Assembly: GCF_000972845.2 (NCBI RefSeq)
Contig: NC_040032.1
Span: 9,088,334-9,152,333 of the forward strand
Direction of reading: 5' to 3'
DNA length: 64,000 bases
DNA from: Larimichthys crocea
Taxonomy: Eukaryota > Chordata > Actinopteri > Sciaenidae
Below are positions 24,724 through 39,577 of this stretch, one piece after another. The notes below the pieces were generated by a model. The model did not search any database and had not been told where the DNA came from. It saw only the letters and a list, made by a program, of their open reading frames with translations. Within the stretch, counting starts at the first letter, position 1, and the number at the start of each line of letters is the position of its first letter. A program made the translations under genes and the position numbers.

Positions 24724-27396
24724 ATGAACGCCACAGTGGAAGCTTGCGCCTTCTTCTTGGGCTTTCTGGGCTGGATCATGGTCGGGATCACCCTTCCAAA
24801 CCGATACTGGAGGGTTTCCTCAGTGGACGGTAACGTTATCACCACATCAACCATCTATGAAAACCTGTGGATGTCCTGTGCAACCGACTCCACGGGAGTC
24901 CACAACTGCCGGGATTTTCCATCCCTGCTCGCTCTTAATGGTATGTGGCCAAGGCTGATATTGTTATCAGTTATTGTTTATTAGCAGTGATGACTAATTA
25001 CCTATCTTAGAAACCAGTCCACCCACTCAAGGAATCAGGTTATGGAGCGTCACGTAGAAAACTTTAGAAGACTTTACTCTTCGAGTATTCACGTTGGGAA
25101 ACAAGTGTGTAAAGGCCGACGGTGTTCGATCAGAAGAAACAGTTTTCTGAATATTGAGTGTGTAAAAAACAGGAGCTCTGTTGTCCTGGAGACAATCTGT
25201 AGTAAAGAGGGTAAAATAAGATATGATGGGAGACGATAACTACGGTGAACTCAGGCAAACAGATACCAGCTGACGGCGTTCAGGTCCTCTTTATAACACC
25301 GTCTCCAGTGATCTGATGAAACTGTTTGAGCGTTGGCGAGGCGGCCTAACGAAACCCGATGATGATTAATGATGATAAGTAAATGAGCCGAGGTTTATCT
25401 GGAGTCTAATTTTACTGCTTGAGAAAGTAAAGAAGCAATAAAAACACTTCTGATCGATAAGACTCGATGTTCGATCAGCGTTTGTTCAATACTTAAGAAA
25501 AGTCTTCTCAGCTGTGATCACAAAGACATGTTTCATCCTGATTTAACACCCAGATATTATTAAATATAACGATACGTTTGTAGTCGTCTCGCTCGATGGA
25601 TTTGTTGATTTGTGTCGGACCCTGCCTCCACTCCTCCCACTGATCGACTGATTGGAGGAGGTTTGTTTGTCCAGTTTGTTTCATTCCTCCTCCAGGAAAT
25701 CTTCTTTTCCCTGGTTTTTCCAAAGACCACTTCACTTCCTCGAGTTTGTCAGCTCCTGGAAATCCTTCAAGAACAAAGAATGTATTCAGTCACACAAAGA
25801 AAGGCGGATTCATGGAGATCTCTGACACATTCTCTAGCCGGGCGTGTGAATGTGATTAACAGGGTCTCCCCCCACGGTTATGTATTAAAGAAAAAACCTA
25901 AAACGACTTCTAGAGTTCTTACACAGCCCCGTCAGTGAGTCTCCAGGATCAAACCTGCATCAACCACCGTTAAAAGCATCTGATGTGTTTGCTTCCACAT
26001 TATCATAAAGCCATCATGTGTTGTGTTGTCTTTGCACTTCTAGGCTACATTCAGGCCTCCAGGGCGCTCATGATCGCCTCCATCGTGTTTGGGACTTTCG
26101 GCATCGTGGCCACGCTCGTGGGAATGAAGTGCTCAAAGATCGGAGGAGAAAACTACGTCCTGAAGGGAAGGATCGCTGCGGTCGGAGGAGTGTTGTTTCT
26201 ACTGCAGGGTGAGGACGAAAATATCAAAAGTTACTGCAAACCTGGAGGACAGGGGACGTCCTGTCTCTGCAGTTATTTCAACAAGAGACTCAGAGAGAAC
26301 TGATTCAGGACAAACTCATTTTAACACACTCGATCTGTGTGTACAGAAGACAAGCTATCAGGAAAACAGGTCAACAGGTCAAGAGGTTATCGTCAAACTA
26401 ACATAAGACGAGGTCACAGCACGTCAAATACAAAGAGAAGAAATACTGAAATATTATTAATATAGGTATTATTTAATTTTATCTACACAGTTATCATGAG
26501 TTTAAAGGTCCAGTCTGTAGGACTTAGAGACACCTAGCAGTGTAGGTTCTGTTTTGGGCCACAATCCACTGTCTGTAGGTATAAAAGCCTCTTTAAAGAA
26601 TCGGTATGATTCTTACTTTCAGGCAATTATATTATATAATTTTATCTAAATAGAGCTCCTTCTATCTGGCACACTGGAACTCGTAGACCTTGTAAGTGGT
26701 TATAAAGTCACTCCTTACAACAAACTGATTTATGCAGGTATCTCTGCCGCATGTGACGGGCCTCATAAATCATCTCATAATGCTGCATGAAATGGTTTTA
26801 GCCCCCGTTGTGTTTTACAGTTTTACTCCTGACACGTCTATCGCTTTACTGTCCATAAACTGTTCAAACCCTGGAAAGGTTTTGACCTTTGTGTTATCAG
26901 CTCCCACATGTCTGAAAGTAAACAATGCTTTTTTCTGTTTTCTGCAGGGATCTGCACCATGATTGCGATTTCTTGGTACGCAGCCAACATCACACAGCAG
27001 TTCTTTGACGATTTTTATGCAGGGACGAAGTAAGTCTGCATCAGTGTTTCAAAGTGACGTTGGTGGTTGCACAGAAGCATGCATGGTAAATCTTGTTTTA
27101 TGGCAGGTATGAGATTGGAGAGGGCTTGTACATCGGCTGGTCTTCGGCCGTGCTCGCCCTCTGTGGAGGCGCATGCCTGACGTGTGCTTGCAAACTGAAC
27201 TCACCCCGTGAAAAAACGTGAGTATGAGTTTGTGTGCACGGAGTTTCAGAGGAAGAATCGCTGCTTGTTCTGACTGTGAAACATCTTTTTGTGTTTCAGC
27301 CCATATCCATACCAGCCGCCCTCCAGAGGACACGTGATGTCCACGGTAACGTCTCAGTCCGTCCCGAGCAACTACGGAAGAAATGCGTATGTGTGA
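24724..27396 (+). CDS. cldn10: Claudin-10, first exon B plus shared exons 2-5
   Basis: Tight-junction four-membrane-span protein forming paracellular ion pores. Exons: 24724-24940 (B), 26044-26208, 26948-27029, 27107-27217, 27300-27396; all in phase, 223 residues. CLDN10 features: [20 protein letters not shown] in loop 1, [14 protein letters not shown] in exon 2, the later hydrophobic spans, and C-terminal NAYV, a PDZ-binding YV end. The human protein is about 228 residues. Teleosts carry several tandem cldn10 paralogues; which one this is cannot be settled here. A polyadenylation signal AATAAA is at 28234. The introns show no gene; 26502-26720 contains a MITE-like fragment. Confidence 0.9.
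26502..26720. mobile_element. MITE-like teleost repeat fragment
   Basis: Starts aaaggtccagtctgtaggac, close to a repeat start seen widely in teleosts (aaaggtccagtgtgtagga), inside claudin intron 2. Only partial similarity is recognisable from memory. A related short stretch (aaagggccagtgtgt) is at 53089. Confidence 0.4.
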
Positions 27397-28904
27397 GAGT
27401 GTGAGAGGGGATTGATCCTCGACGAGAGGGAAACATTTACAATGCAAAGAAACACACAGACTCATGATCACTGTGTGATGTTTAGGAGCCGTGATTTGGA
27501 TTTATCGTCTTCATCCAATCTGAACTTTAGTGTCTTTGTAATGTCTGTGTACTGAGCAGAAGAGAAACAGTTTTAACAGTTAATCTCTGCTATAATTTAG
27601 AATTAGAGGTCCAGAATATGATGGGAATCAAAATCAATAATCTTTAATTACTTTTCTTTATTTCAATGATCGCTTGATTGTAAGAATTAAACGTTAATTA
27701 ACGACATAAAGAATCTGATCTTCTTACCTCAACATTACTCTAAAGGTTGTGAGATGAAGTTTATGACTTCTCACTGGGACGAGGACGATCAGAATATTTA
27801 ATCCTCAAATCATTTTTTAAACATTCAGGTTCATAAAGTTTGTGATATAAAGTGTTTTAATCGTTTATTATAAGCTTGTGTCGTCAAACCTGCCTCTGGT
27901 TTTCTGCTTCAGAAAGATGAGAGTTAAAACTCCATAATCAGAATAATCTGACCACGTGGTGAATAATCCAAGATGGATTCATGAGAAATATCTGTAGTCT
28001 GATAATCTGGTTGGTTTCAATAAGGAGTGAATCTGACTCTCAGCTCTGAAGCAGAAGACTCGAGTATCAGGGTTGAAATAAAAGTAAACAGTAGCTTTTG
28101 TAGGTCTTGTTGCATTTTAATCTTTTTTTAAAATACGTGTGCACGTCTGTGTATTTTAAACACAATGTCAAACAGTTTTCTTCTGGGTGATTTGAACTGT
28201 TCCTGTGAATTTTATTTCTATGTTTTATACACAAATAAACGTCATTTCTCAGCGACTGATTGGATTAAACCACGATGTAATCATTTCAATTTATATTTAG
28301 TCATTTAACGTTAATCCAGAGAGACTTAAGAAAAAAGGGAAACAGTGAGACGTGGACGTGTTAGTGCAGCAATACGTACTGTGACAGTCATAGACACAGA
28401 TAGATTTAGCATGCCAGATATAGAGGGGTCGTCAGATAATGACAGAGCGAAGTGTCATCTGCATAGAAGATGATATAAGAAGTCGAGGGGATAATCAGAC
28501 CCAGAAAGGTGATTTACATAGTGAAGAAAAAAGGCCTCAGCACAGAGAATAGTATATTCATATAAAGTAATAAAGTCCTGACTCAAACTGTAAAAACATT
28601 TTTACCAATAATGGAATATTTTATTACATTTTCAGGAGGGTCTGATCAAATTTACCCAATGTAGCAATTCTACCACATATTTAAATAATAATGACTGTGG
28701 TACAGTCTATTGCAATTAACTGAATCGAATCTTTAACCACAATTATTTTTTTGTGCTTGTCTAAACAATCGTGATCTCGCAGAAACGTTCCCAAAGTGAT
28801 GCTAACTTTGACTCTGACCAGAGAAGTTAAAGTGGTGGTCTGTAAACTGGAAAAATAGAAAATCAGCAGCCAATCATAATCAGTCGAGGTGTATACACCA
28901 TGTT

Positions 28905-29990
28905 TCGTGTCGATACATCAAGGCATCGCAGAGATATTGGCCCACTTCCGATTTGGATTGGCTGTTACGGCAAAAGAGTTTGAAGTTCAGGGGCGGTCGG
29001 TAGCGTAGTGGGTTAAGCGCCCGCCCCGTGTGTGGAGGCTATAGTCCTCGCTGCAGCTGCAATCCGACGGCTAATTTACTGCATGTCACTCCCCCTCTCT
29101 CTGCTTCCTGTCTATCTTCAGCTGTTCTATCAATAAATGCATAAAAGGCCAAAAAAATAATCTTAAAAAAAAAAAAAGTTTGGAGTTCAGACATGAAACT
29201 TCAACCATCAGCCAGCCGTGGTCTGAAGACCATATCCATCAAGTTTCATGTAAATCGGACAAAGTGTGCGCCCTCTGTACTGGGATGTCTGAGAGTATCA
29301 GTCAACACTGAAGTCCAAATCAATATGAAGATATGAGCAAAAATGCATTTTGTCTACTTATAGCGCCCCCTAAAGGTCAAAGGTCACCAAGGCCTTTCAA
29401 AGAAGGGGTCATGAGTCTGTGTTAGGAGTTTGAAGTCAAAACATCAAACTGTTTTGATAGATATGGCTCCACTTCCTGTTTGGCGTCGTCGCCGCTGAGT
29501 TTGATTGGCTGCTACGGGCAAATGAAAGCGAAAATTTAAAAAAAATCACATGATAACTTTTGTGCGGTTTGGTCTGAAGACTCTGTGTGTCAAAGTCTCC
29601 TGGAAATCAGACAATCTGCGTGACCTGAAATGCTTTTTGAAGGTTTTTGATCCAAAGATTCCAACGGCACCTCGTTTGTGAAATTTGGACCGACGGGTCC
29701 AAAGTTATGAAGCTCAATGCACTTCAAACTTTGACATGTTGGGGGCGCTACAGAGTACAACGTACAGGCATGATAATTCTTGAGGTTGACCATGGGACTG
29801 TCCTGAATATGTGTGCCCAGTTTCAAATCTTTTCTCCATGGCGTTCCAGGGGCTTCGCTGCTCGGCACCCAGTTATTCTGAGACGCTTCAGTCAAAAAGT
29901 TTCACTGTCAACTCGTTTTCTAGAAAACTGATTGTTTGGTCACATCACTGACGTCTCCTGCGCCCAAACTGAGCCACAGAAAGGTTAAAA
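28905..29990. mobile_element. High-copy interspersed repeat, class unclear
   Basis: Contains phrases I associate with abundant teleost repeats: cacttcctgtttggcgtcg, tagcgccccctaaaggtca, tgttgggggcgctacagag. It has no long reading frame. It forms the left edge of the duplicated 10.6-kb block (copy at 39580-40420). 27400-28900 before it is claudin 3' UTR and AT-rich intergenic DNA. Confidence 0.5.
28991..29177 (+). mobile_element. tRNA-derived SINE with target-site duplication
   Basis: Pol III A-box-like tagcgtagtgggttaagc near the 5' end, degenerate B-box region, body, and poly-A tail (29165-29177). It is flanked by a 13-base direct repeat, 28978-28990 (gtttgaagttcag) and 29178-29190 (gtttggagttcag). 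The second copy of the locus (39655-39680) has a single gtttggagttcag and no SINE, so the empty site is seen directly. Confidence 0.85.
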
Positions 29991-30373
29991 AAAACACTCA
30001 AAGTCATTTTATTACATTAATGGGTTTTATTACAATTTTCATCAAGTTAAGAACATTTTCATGAAATGACTACATCATTGGTGCTATACAGAGTTTTGTT
30101 TTACAGAGTTGCTGGCATCCTTTTGAATGTACAGCTTGTTTTTATTTTCACATTATCAATTTCAAGACAGCGCCATCTTTCAAGACCTGACAGGAAGTCC
30201 ATCAGTTGGTCAAATGTGACACCTGCTGGAATTAAATAGCAGCACACCTGAGAAAAAAAGTCTTCGGCCAGTCAGCACCGGATCCTACAAAGACTCAAAC
30301 ACCACGACAACTAAATCACCTTTAAATCGGAGGAACGAGGTACCCGTTAAAGAAACCAGCCACAGTTTGTCGT

Positions 30374-31703
30374 CTAATCTTTGGGCGCTTCGTTTACCAG
30401 ATCGTCCAGGCTCTGTCCGTCAAAGCGTATGAAGTGCCAGCCTTCGCTGGCCGTCAGGTCCTGAGCTCCTTTCGTGGCATAAAAGTCTCGAGCTGGAGTA
30501 TTCCAGTCCAACACCGACAGCTGCAGCCGCACACACTGCTTCTTCTTCCCCACCTGAGCCAACAAACCGATGAATGAATCGTGCAAACATCAACAAAACT
30601 TTCAAACCGGGAGGTGAAAAGAAACGATCTTACCTCGGCGACTTTGCTCATCAGACCTTTGCCGATGCCGTTTCCTGTCAGGGAAAGCAGAGTTCTCAAA
30701 GACGTGAAGAAATGATGCTTTCTTTGTTCATGTCAAAGTGTTTTACCTCTGAACTCTGGCATCACGTACAGATCCTCCAAATACACCGAGCGGCCCATCC
30801 ACGTGCTGTACGTGTAGAAGTACAGAGCGTATCCGACAAGCGTGAATCCTGGAAGGACGACAAAGACCACAGACGTTTTATTATCTGTGCACGACGACGA
30901 GAAGAAGACGTCAGCGACTCGACACTTCACCTTCTTCAGATTTATTCTGCTCTGGAACTTCGGCGACGAGACATTCGAAGAACGGATTCTGGCAGAACCC
31001 GTCACGCTCCAGCTCTAAGTGATTCAAACGAGACAGATCATCAGAAATACAAACATCTCATCCTCCAGTTAGATTTAATATCAGGTAAACAATCATTTAC
31101 CGTCATCAACCGAGACACTGAATAACCACGAGTGACCACGTTTCTGAGTTTAATATTTCACCCAGAGAGCGCGCAGACGTCAGCCGAGGCCAAACTGTTT
31201 CACTGACTTTCATATTTTATGGAGGAAATGTTTTCTGGTTTTCCCTCTGATGTCCTCCGGCTGCTCCGCCTCAACTCTCTGTGATTTACAGAGTTTATGA
31301 TGGACAGTGAAGTAACCTGCTGACAGCTGTAGCTGCTGTTAGATCAGTTCGTCAGCTTGACGAACTGAGTGTTTTGATCAGAAGTAATGTAATCAGAAGG
31401 AATACTTGAGTACAGCTGTAGTACATAGTTACCACAGTGGGATTACTCTGATTTATACTGATATTTTTCAGTTAATGAAACTTTCTCTGTATCTTTCATT
31501 ATAAATTTACCTTCATGAGAAATCTTCACCTGGTCAGACATTTTTTCAAAAACCGCCAGCTCCTGAAAAAAACACCCAGAGAAAGTTAATTAACGTTAAT
31601 TAACGTGATTAAAGCTGCAAACTTAAACTCACCAACTCACCTTGATCATCCTGGAGATTTGTCTGCAGTCTTCTTTAGCCGCAGCTCTTATTTTGAAATG
31701 CAT
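30374..31703 (-). CDS. sat2: Diamine/thialysine N-acetyltransferase SAT2-type, 6 coding exons
   Basis: GNAT-fold acetyl-CoA-dependent N-acetyltransferase of the SAT1/SAT2 family; SAT2 prefers thialysine over polyamines. Exons: 31703-31641, 31562-31511, 31014-30931, 30848-30747, 30674-30634, 30553-30374; all in phase, 173 residues (human SAT2 170). Visible: MHFKIRAAAKEDCRQISRMI, VYLEDLYVMPEFRG, NGIGKGLMSKVAE (acetyl-CoA loop), LDWNTPARDFY and GAQDLTASEGWHF. GAQDLT...EGWHF favours SAT2 over SAT1, which reads GASDLS...EGWRLF as I recall. Intron 2 contains a dispersed element (31200-31440). A broken second copy lies at 40789-42070. A polyadenylation signal on the minus strand is near 30026-30031. 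Confidence 0.93.
31200..31440 (-). mobile_element. Dispersed element with short inverted-repeat core in SAT2 intron 2
   Basis: Reverse-complement relative of 58830-59360 and 3479-3610 (aactctctgtgatttacaga; agtaatgtaatcagaagg). Its centre, agttcgtca-gct-tgacgaact, is a short inverted repeat at the place where the 59-kb copy has a 66-base palindrome. Confidence 0.65.
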
Positions 31704-31800
31704 GTCTATCTTTACCTGTCTGTCTGTCTGTCTGTCTGTCTGTATCTACCTGTCTGTCTTTACCACAGTTTTTTTTACCGCTCGCCATGTGCACAGAAAT

Positions 31801-32047
31801 ACTTCCGGTGTTCCAATTTGACCTTCAAAATAAAAGCCGAACATACACATACACGCTGCATTCAGCTGAATATCGAGTTATTTATTTTCTGGAATGTTGT
31901 GAAATAATAATGTATTATAATAATAAACGTTTTCACATCAATATTATATCTTTAAAATCAATATCAGGAATGAAGAAAACAAAAATAAAACTTTTATTTT
32001 GAAAAGGCGAGGCATACTTCATACTGCAATGCACACTGGGAGTTGTA
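31801..32047 (-). promoter_or_regulatory. Probable SAT2 promoter motifs
   Basis: On the minus strand, ACCGGAAGT (31809-31801) is an ETS/GABP-type site about 100 bases upstream of the start codon. ACTACAACTCCCAGTGTGC (about 32047-32029) closely fits the ZNF143/THAP11 promoter motif. A polymorphic CTGT microsatellite (31719-31742) lies in the 5' UTR region between them and the start. Confidence 0.5.
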
Positions 32048-32643
32048 GTGCACAGAATTTATTCTTGTACACCAAAGCAGCAAACTCACCTGTTCAGGTT
32101 ATATTAAGGTTTAAAGTTATGCAGGATTAAGAGCGTGGACGCTTTGACTGATTGTTATGTTACTTTACAAAACATGAACAACAGAAGTTCTGATAATACC
32201 AGAGTACTTTTACTTAAGTATTTAAGTAAGCAGTATTTCATACACTGCAGTATTACTATATTTGGCTTATTCGTGTTTTTTTATTTGTCTGTCACCAGGA
32301 TGAAAAACTTCTGCTCATCATCAAAGTATAAAACACTGTCCAGATATTTCTGTTGTATTTAAAGTGAAACACTTTGAACACGTGACGTCAGAATAAAACA
32401 GAAACACACACAGATCAAAGCTTTCATACAAAATCTGATTTATTTTAGGGTAAAAAAAGAATTAGAATCATGGATATCAGCTGAAACATTACAGAGGTCA
32501 GTCTCAGTTTTCATTGGGCATTAACATATTTACAACATCACGTTTGCTCTTCATCGGTCCAGAGTTCGGATGTTCCCCTCCAGAGTTTAACCCTTAAAGT
32601 TCAGCCCATACAAACCTGCAGCGACCCGGTTCAAACCTCCGTC

Positions 32644-35738
<3,095 letters not shown>

Positions 35739-36094
35739 GGCTGACGAAACAAACAGATCAGTGAACACCAGCTCGACATCTTCAGGTGTACGCAGACGAT
35801 GACGGTTCAGCTCACGTCAGCAGACAGAAAGCTCGTCAGAGTGTAAACAAGAGGCCAGTCGTATCCCTGAAGGTGTTACTGGCTGAGACCCTGTGAGTGT
35901 TTCTCTGCAGCTTTATGAGTCAAAGCCTGAAACGAGAACGACTTGAAACACGAAGCCTGACGGTAACAGCACTGTGGTACCGGTCCGTCTGCAGGCACCG
36001 TGCTCTGTTCACACAGAGACACTTCTTAAATACTTTTATACACTTGATGCAACCCTGTCAGTCGCTCAGAACTACTCTTCTCTCTCCCTCTGTA

Positions 36095-36665
36095 AACATT
36101 CATGTCTCATTAATCATGTCACTAACTAAACTTCTTCCCTGGAGTTTCTGTCTCTGTCGTCCAGCAGGTTCTCGTGGATCGTGGCTGCTGCTGTGGTCCT
36201 GCATGACGTCCACTACACATATTACTACTGTCATTATTGCTGCCATATCTGCTACTGTAATCATTTTATCAGTCATTGTAATTCATTGTCATTTTATCAG
36301 TCATTGTGATTCATTGTCATTTTATCATTCATGTCTCATTAATCATGTCACTAACTAAACTTCTTTCCTGGAGTTTCTGTCTCTGTCGTCCAGCCGGTTC
36401 TCGTGGATCGTGGCTGCTGCTGTGGTCCTCCATGACGTCCACTACACATATTACCACTGTCATTATTGCTGCCCTATCTGCTACTGTAATCAGTTTATCA
36501 GTCATTGTAATTCATTGTCATTTTATCAGTCATTGTAATTCATTGTCATTTTATCAGTCATTGTAATTGTACAATATGTTTGTGTTGATTTGTTCTGTGT
36601 CATCTATTGCACGTCTGTCCGTCCTGGGAGACAGACGTGCAATAGATGAAATAAAATCTGATTTA
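36095..36665 (+). mobile_element. LINE 3'UTR, tandemly duplicated, in TAF6 intron 1
   Basis: Two direct copies of about 235 bases (36097-36331; from 36332), each starting catgtctcattaatcatgtc and ending in 28-bp attcattgtcattttatc units. They are followed by acaatatgtttgtgttgatt and a taaaatctgatttaattt end. The second locus copy (46370-46740) has only one such copy. Confidence 0.6.
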
Positions 36666-36773
36666 ATTTGAAGTTTTATTGTATTTTATCCTTCATGTTC
36701 TTCTGTCTGTTTCATTGTGTTGTTAACCTGCATACACCTGTAACACATGCTGCTTTCAAACAGGTGAGCCCGT

Positions 36774-36777
36774 CACT

Positions 36778-36844
<67 letters not shown>

Positions 36845-36981
36845 TGTGTGTATTAATAAAAATAATAACTTTACTTAAAAACATTAAAAAGTTGCAGACT
36901 GAGAGTTTAAGTAATAAGATAATTAATAAGTAAATATTAAGATGTTTATTAAACATGAGTCATCTGTAGAGTGTGTGTCTG

Positions 36982-37017
<36 letters not shown>

Positions 37018-37079
37018 TTACCGCGCTGTGACTCAGGTTAAATAAATACTCAGAGGTTAAAGTAACTTTATTTAAATTA

Positions 37080-37115
<36 letters not shown>

Positions 37116-37170
37116 TGTCTGTGTGTGTGTTGTTGGTCTGTGTGTGTGGTGTGTATGTGTGTGTGTGTGT
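36774..37170. repeat. GT/CA microsatellite cluster in TAF6 intron 1
   Basis: GT runs at 36774-36851 with cact interruptions, CA run at 36984-37013, and GT runs at 37081-37170. The matching cluster in copy 2 (46855-47272) differs in length and contains an added AT/AC tract at 47096-47150. Confidence 0.9.
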
Positions 37171-37209
37171 TAGCCGCCGTGCTAACAACTTAGCTCCCGC
37201 TGTCGTTAC

Positions 37210-37402
37210 CTGTGCAGGCTCTCTCCTCTGTCTCCTTTTGCGGGTTTATGCGGGATCTGTGCGGACCGACGCGGTCAGTGTCGATCTGCGCAGCTGTCGG
37301 TGACTCTTTAAAGTTTTGTTGTCGGAGTTTCTCCATCTCTGCGCGGGAAAACAACAAACCGACGAACCGAGCGACCGGCGCTAACGCTCCCCCGCCATTT
37401 TG
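37210..37402 (-). promoter_or_regulatory. TAF6 non-coding first exon and core promoter
   Basis: CpG-rich block ending in a clean minus-strand donor (CTGCACAG|gtaacg) at 37209/37208, which can join the acceptor at 35741 just before the TAF6 start. AAAATGGCGGG on the minus strand (37401-37391) is a YY1-type site often found at transcription starts of housekeeping genes. An ATG inside this exon, with G at -3 and +4, is in frame with TAF6 after splicing (see findings). Confidence 0.65.
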
Positions 37403-37408
37403 CGGAGC

Positions 37409-38532
37409 GTGATGGTGGGAAGTTCGGATCTTTTTAGGGAGTCGGATCATTCCACTCGGCTCACCAGAAGAGCCGGATCTTTTAGTGTTGGAGTCTTTAA
37501 ATGACTCGGAACTAATCCTTTTTTTTGTTCGTTCGTTTCTAGTGCAGCGTTTTTTATTTATTTATTTATTGTAAAGGAGAAGAGACGACAGAGTATTGAA
37601 ATAAAATGAATTAATACAAGATTAAAGTCGTTATTAAATATGGGAGAATTAATTACTGCCATATTAATAACGACTTTATCTCGTAATTAATTCATATTAT
37701 TTTCATTTCATGTATTTTTATGTATAATACACAAATAAATCATAATAATAAAACGTTTTTGAATTAATTACGAGATTAAGTAGTCGTTATTAAATATGCA
37801 GATTAATTACTCGCCTATTTAATAACGACTTTATCTCGTAATTAATTCCAAAAAATGTTTATTTAAATGTGGCCCTAATACTCCGTCGTGAAGGAGAACT
37901 TTATAATCTTTTTCCCTCAACAGGGAAATTCTTTTTTCCACTTTTTACATGCATTTTTAACCCAAACAAACACCTCGTACAAGTACAAGGCTCAGACATG
38001 CAAATGTGGAGAGGATGGTGGAGTGATGGGCAGGCAGCCAGACCGGCGCCGCCGCGGGTTGGGGGGTTCGGTGCCTCGCTCAAGGGCACCTCGCAGTGCC
38101 CAGGAGGTGGCTGGCACCTCTCACCTACCACCACCATGCTGGACTTGAACCGGCCACCCCGATTCCCAAGCCAGTCCCTATAGACTGAGCTACTGCCCCC
38201 CATGTAAAGTTACACAGGTGCTCCATTCATACAGTGACTTAATGTCACCTGCGTGCTATGCATCCCCAGTCAATAGCCTTTTTCTTTTTTTAAAGTAAAT
38301 TATTCATGCTTATGTTTTTCTGTCTATTTTGTGCAATTCTAGTAATTTTTTACTTTTAAATATGTAGAAAAGATGTTTTAAAATAATTTAATATATATTA
38401 AATATATTAAGTCAAACATCACTAAAATTTGGCTGAATTACTAAAATTTAAGTGGTAAAATGAAGACCGGCTTTTCTTGGTGAGCTGAGTCGAATGATCT
38501 GACTCCCTAAAAAGAACCGAACTTCCCATCAC
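37409..38532. mobile_element. Non-autonomous hAT-like transposon with long terminal inverted repeats
   Basis: Left end gtgatggtgggaagttcgg and right end (reverse) gtgatgggaagttcggttct continue as imperfect inverted repeats for about 80-90 bases each (37409-37500; 38450-38532). The inside is AT-rich with inverted aagtcgttattaaatatg blocks at 37620-37860 and a nested SINE. No transposase frame is present. It begins within about 10 bases of the presumed TAF6 transcription start. Copy 2 is at 47513-48476. Confidence 0.65.
37915..38205 (-). mobile_element. tRNA-derived SINE nested in the hAT-like element
   Basis: On the minus strand it begins GGGGGCAGTAGCTCAGTC (A box TAGCTCAGTCTATAGGG), has a B box GGTTCAAGTCC, then a body ending in aatttccctgttgaggg. 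Copy 2 (47900-48140) lacks about 85 bases of the body, including the B-box-proximal part. Confidence 0.75.
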
Positions 38533-38804
38533 TAATCGCGAGACTACGATCGAGGTTTAAAGATTTATGCAAAATACCAGATTAAAGAAAAATTAACTAT
38601 TTTAATGAGAGAAAATGCAAAAATATAATAAATAGTTTACATTATTAAAAAAATAATAATTACAGTTTCCTGTTTTGGACAGTCCCGTTTTTTCCCCCGG
38701 AACCAATGTTATCCTCGAGTTTCCGGGGGGTTACTTATGTTTTAGCAGCGTCAGGCGTCAGGAGCGTGCGGGAAGGACACGCAAAAATAACAATAAAATA
38801 AATC

Positions 38805-38898
38805 ATGTTCAGATTTTTACTCCGACACTCTTCAGTGGTGTGTGTCGGTGCCTGGCCAGGTGTGACACGGCGGCGGCGGCGGCGGCTTCGGTCTCCAG
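38805..38898 (+). pseudogene. Orphan copy of MRPS31 exon 1
   Basis: Same exon as 48793-48887 but one base shorter: cagtggtg where the other has cagtcggtg. The reading frame after [10 protein letters not shown] therefore shifts, and the 3' phase no longer fits MRPS31 exon 2. It lies at the end of the first copy of the duplicated block, with no MRPS31 body before the gap. Confidence 0.75.
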
Positions 38899-38944
38899 GT
38901 GAGTGTGACACAGGCAGGTAGGTGCAGGTCATTCAGCTGCTGAC

Positions 38945-39040
38945 AGGCAGCAGTGTTTCCACATGCAGACTGGGGAGGAGGCGGGGATCGAACCGGCGGA
39001 CCTTCTGATTCGTGGAACAGCTGTGAGGTGCAGTCAGCTG
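38945..39040 (-). mobile_element. Fragment of tRNA-like repeat
   Basis: On the minus strand reads GCCGGTTCGATCCCCGCC, a B-box-like core within a context seen in common fish repeats (then CAGTCTGCATGTGGAAACAC). No tRNA fold is complete. 39040-39567 beyond it carries no identified gene; it is MRPS31 intron 1 in the copied locus. Confidence 0.4.
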
Positions 39041-39567
39041 TTTCAATGAACCAGCTCGTTTCCATGGTAACCTGTGCAGATGGCCTCATGTCTTGTGTCC
39101 ATCAGACTGAGTGTCTGCACAAGCTGGAGGATGACCTCAAAGGTCAGAAAGTGTTCAGGAGCCTCTGATGTCTGATGCTGGATTATTTATGATTAGGACA
39201 CTGTCAAGTTATCAGAAGTGCCTGGTCGGTCTCACATTCTGCCCAACTCATCCTGGTGGATCGACTTTAAACCCCAAGATAACACACAAATACTACACGC
39301 CCAGAATTAGTCACAGAGAATGTCTTTACCCATGGAGGTGTATTGTTCAGCCTGTTCTAGTCTGGAGACACAGATGTCTGTTTACGCAGATTGGACGTCA
39401 ACAACAAGCTATCTATTATGTCTATGAAGGCCGCAAACAGGTCTCTGTGACCCTGGACACACATGTTGAGATAGACTGGCACCTACTGTTCCCAACCAAA
39501 GCAAACAACTAATACTGCTGAGGACCTCAAGGCCCACCACAGGACCTCAAGGCCACACGGGACCTAT

Positions 39568-39577
39568 NNNNNNNNNN
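39568..39577. other. Assembly gap (10 N)
   Basis: Ten N between the two direct copies of the 10-kb block. Left and right flanks are not adjacent in either copy. Confidence 1.

Noticed and set aside
38953..39010. tRNA gene on the minus strand
   Set aside because: Only a B-box-like core is present; no acceptor or anticodon stems can be formed.
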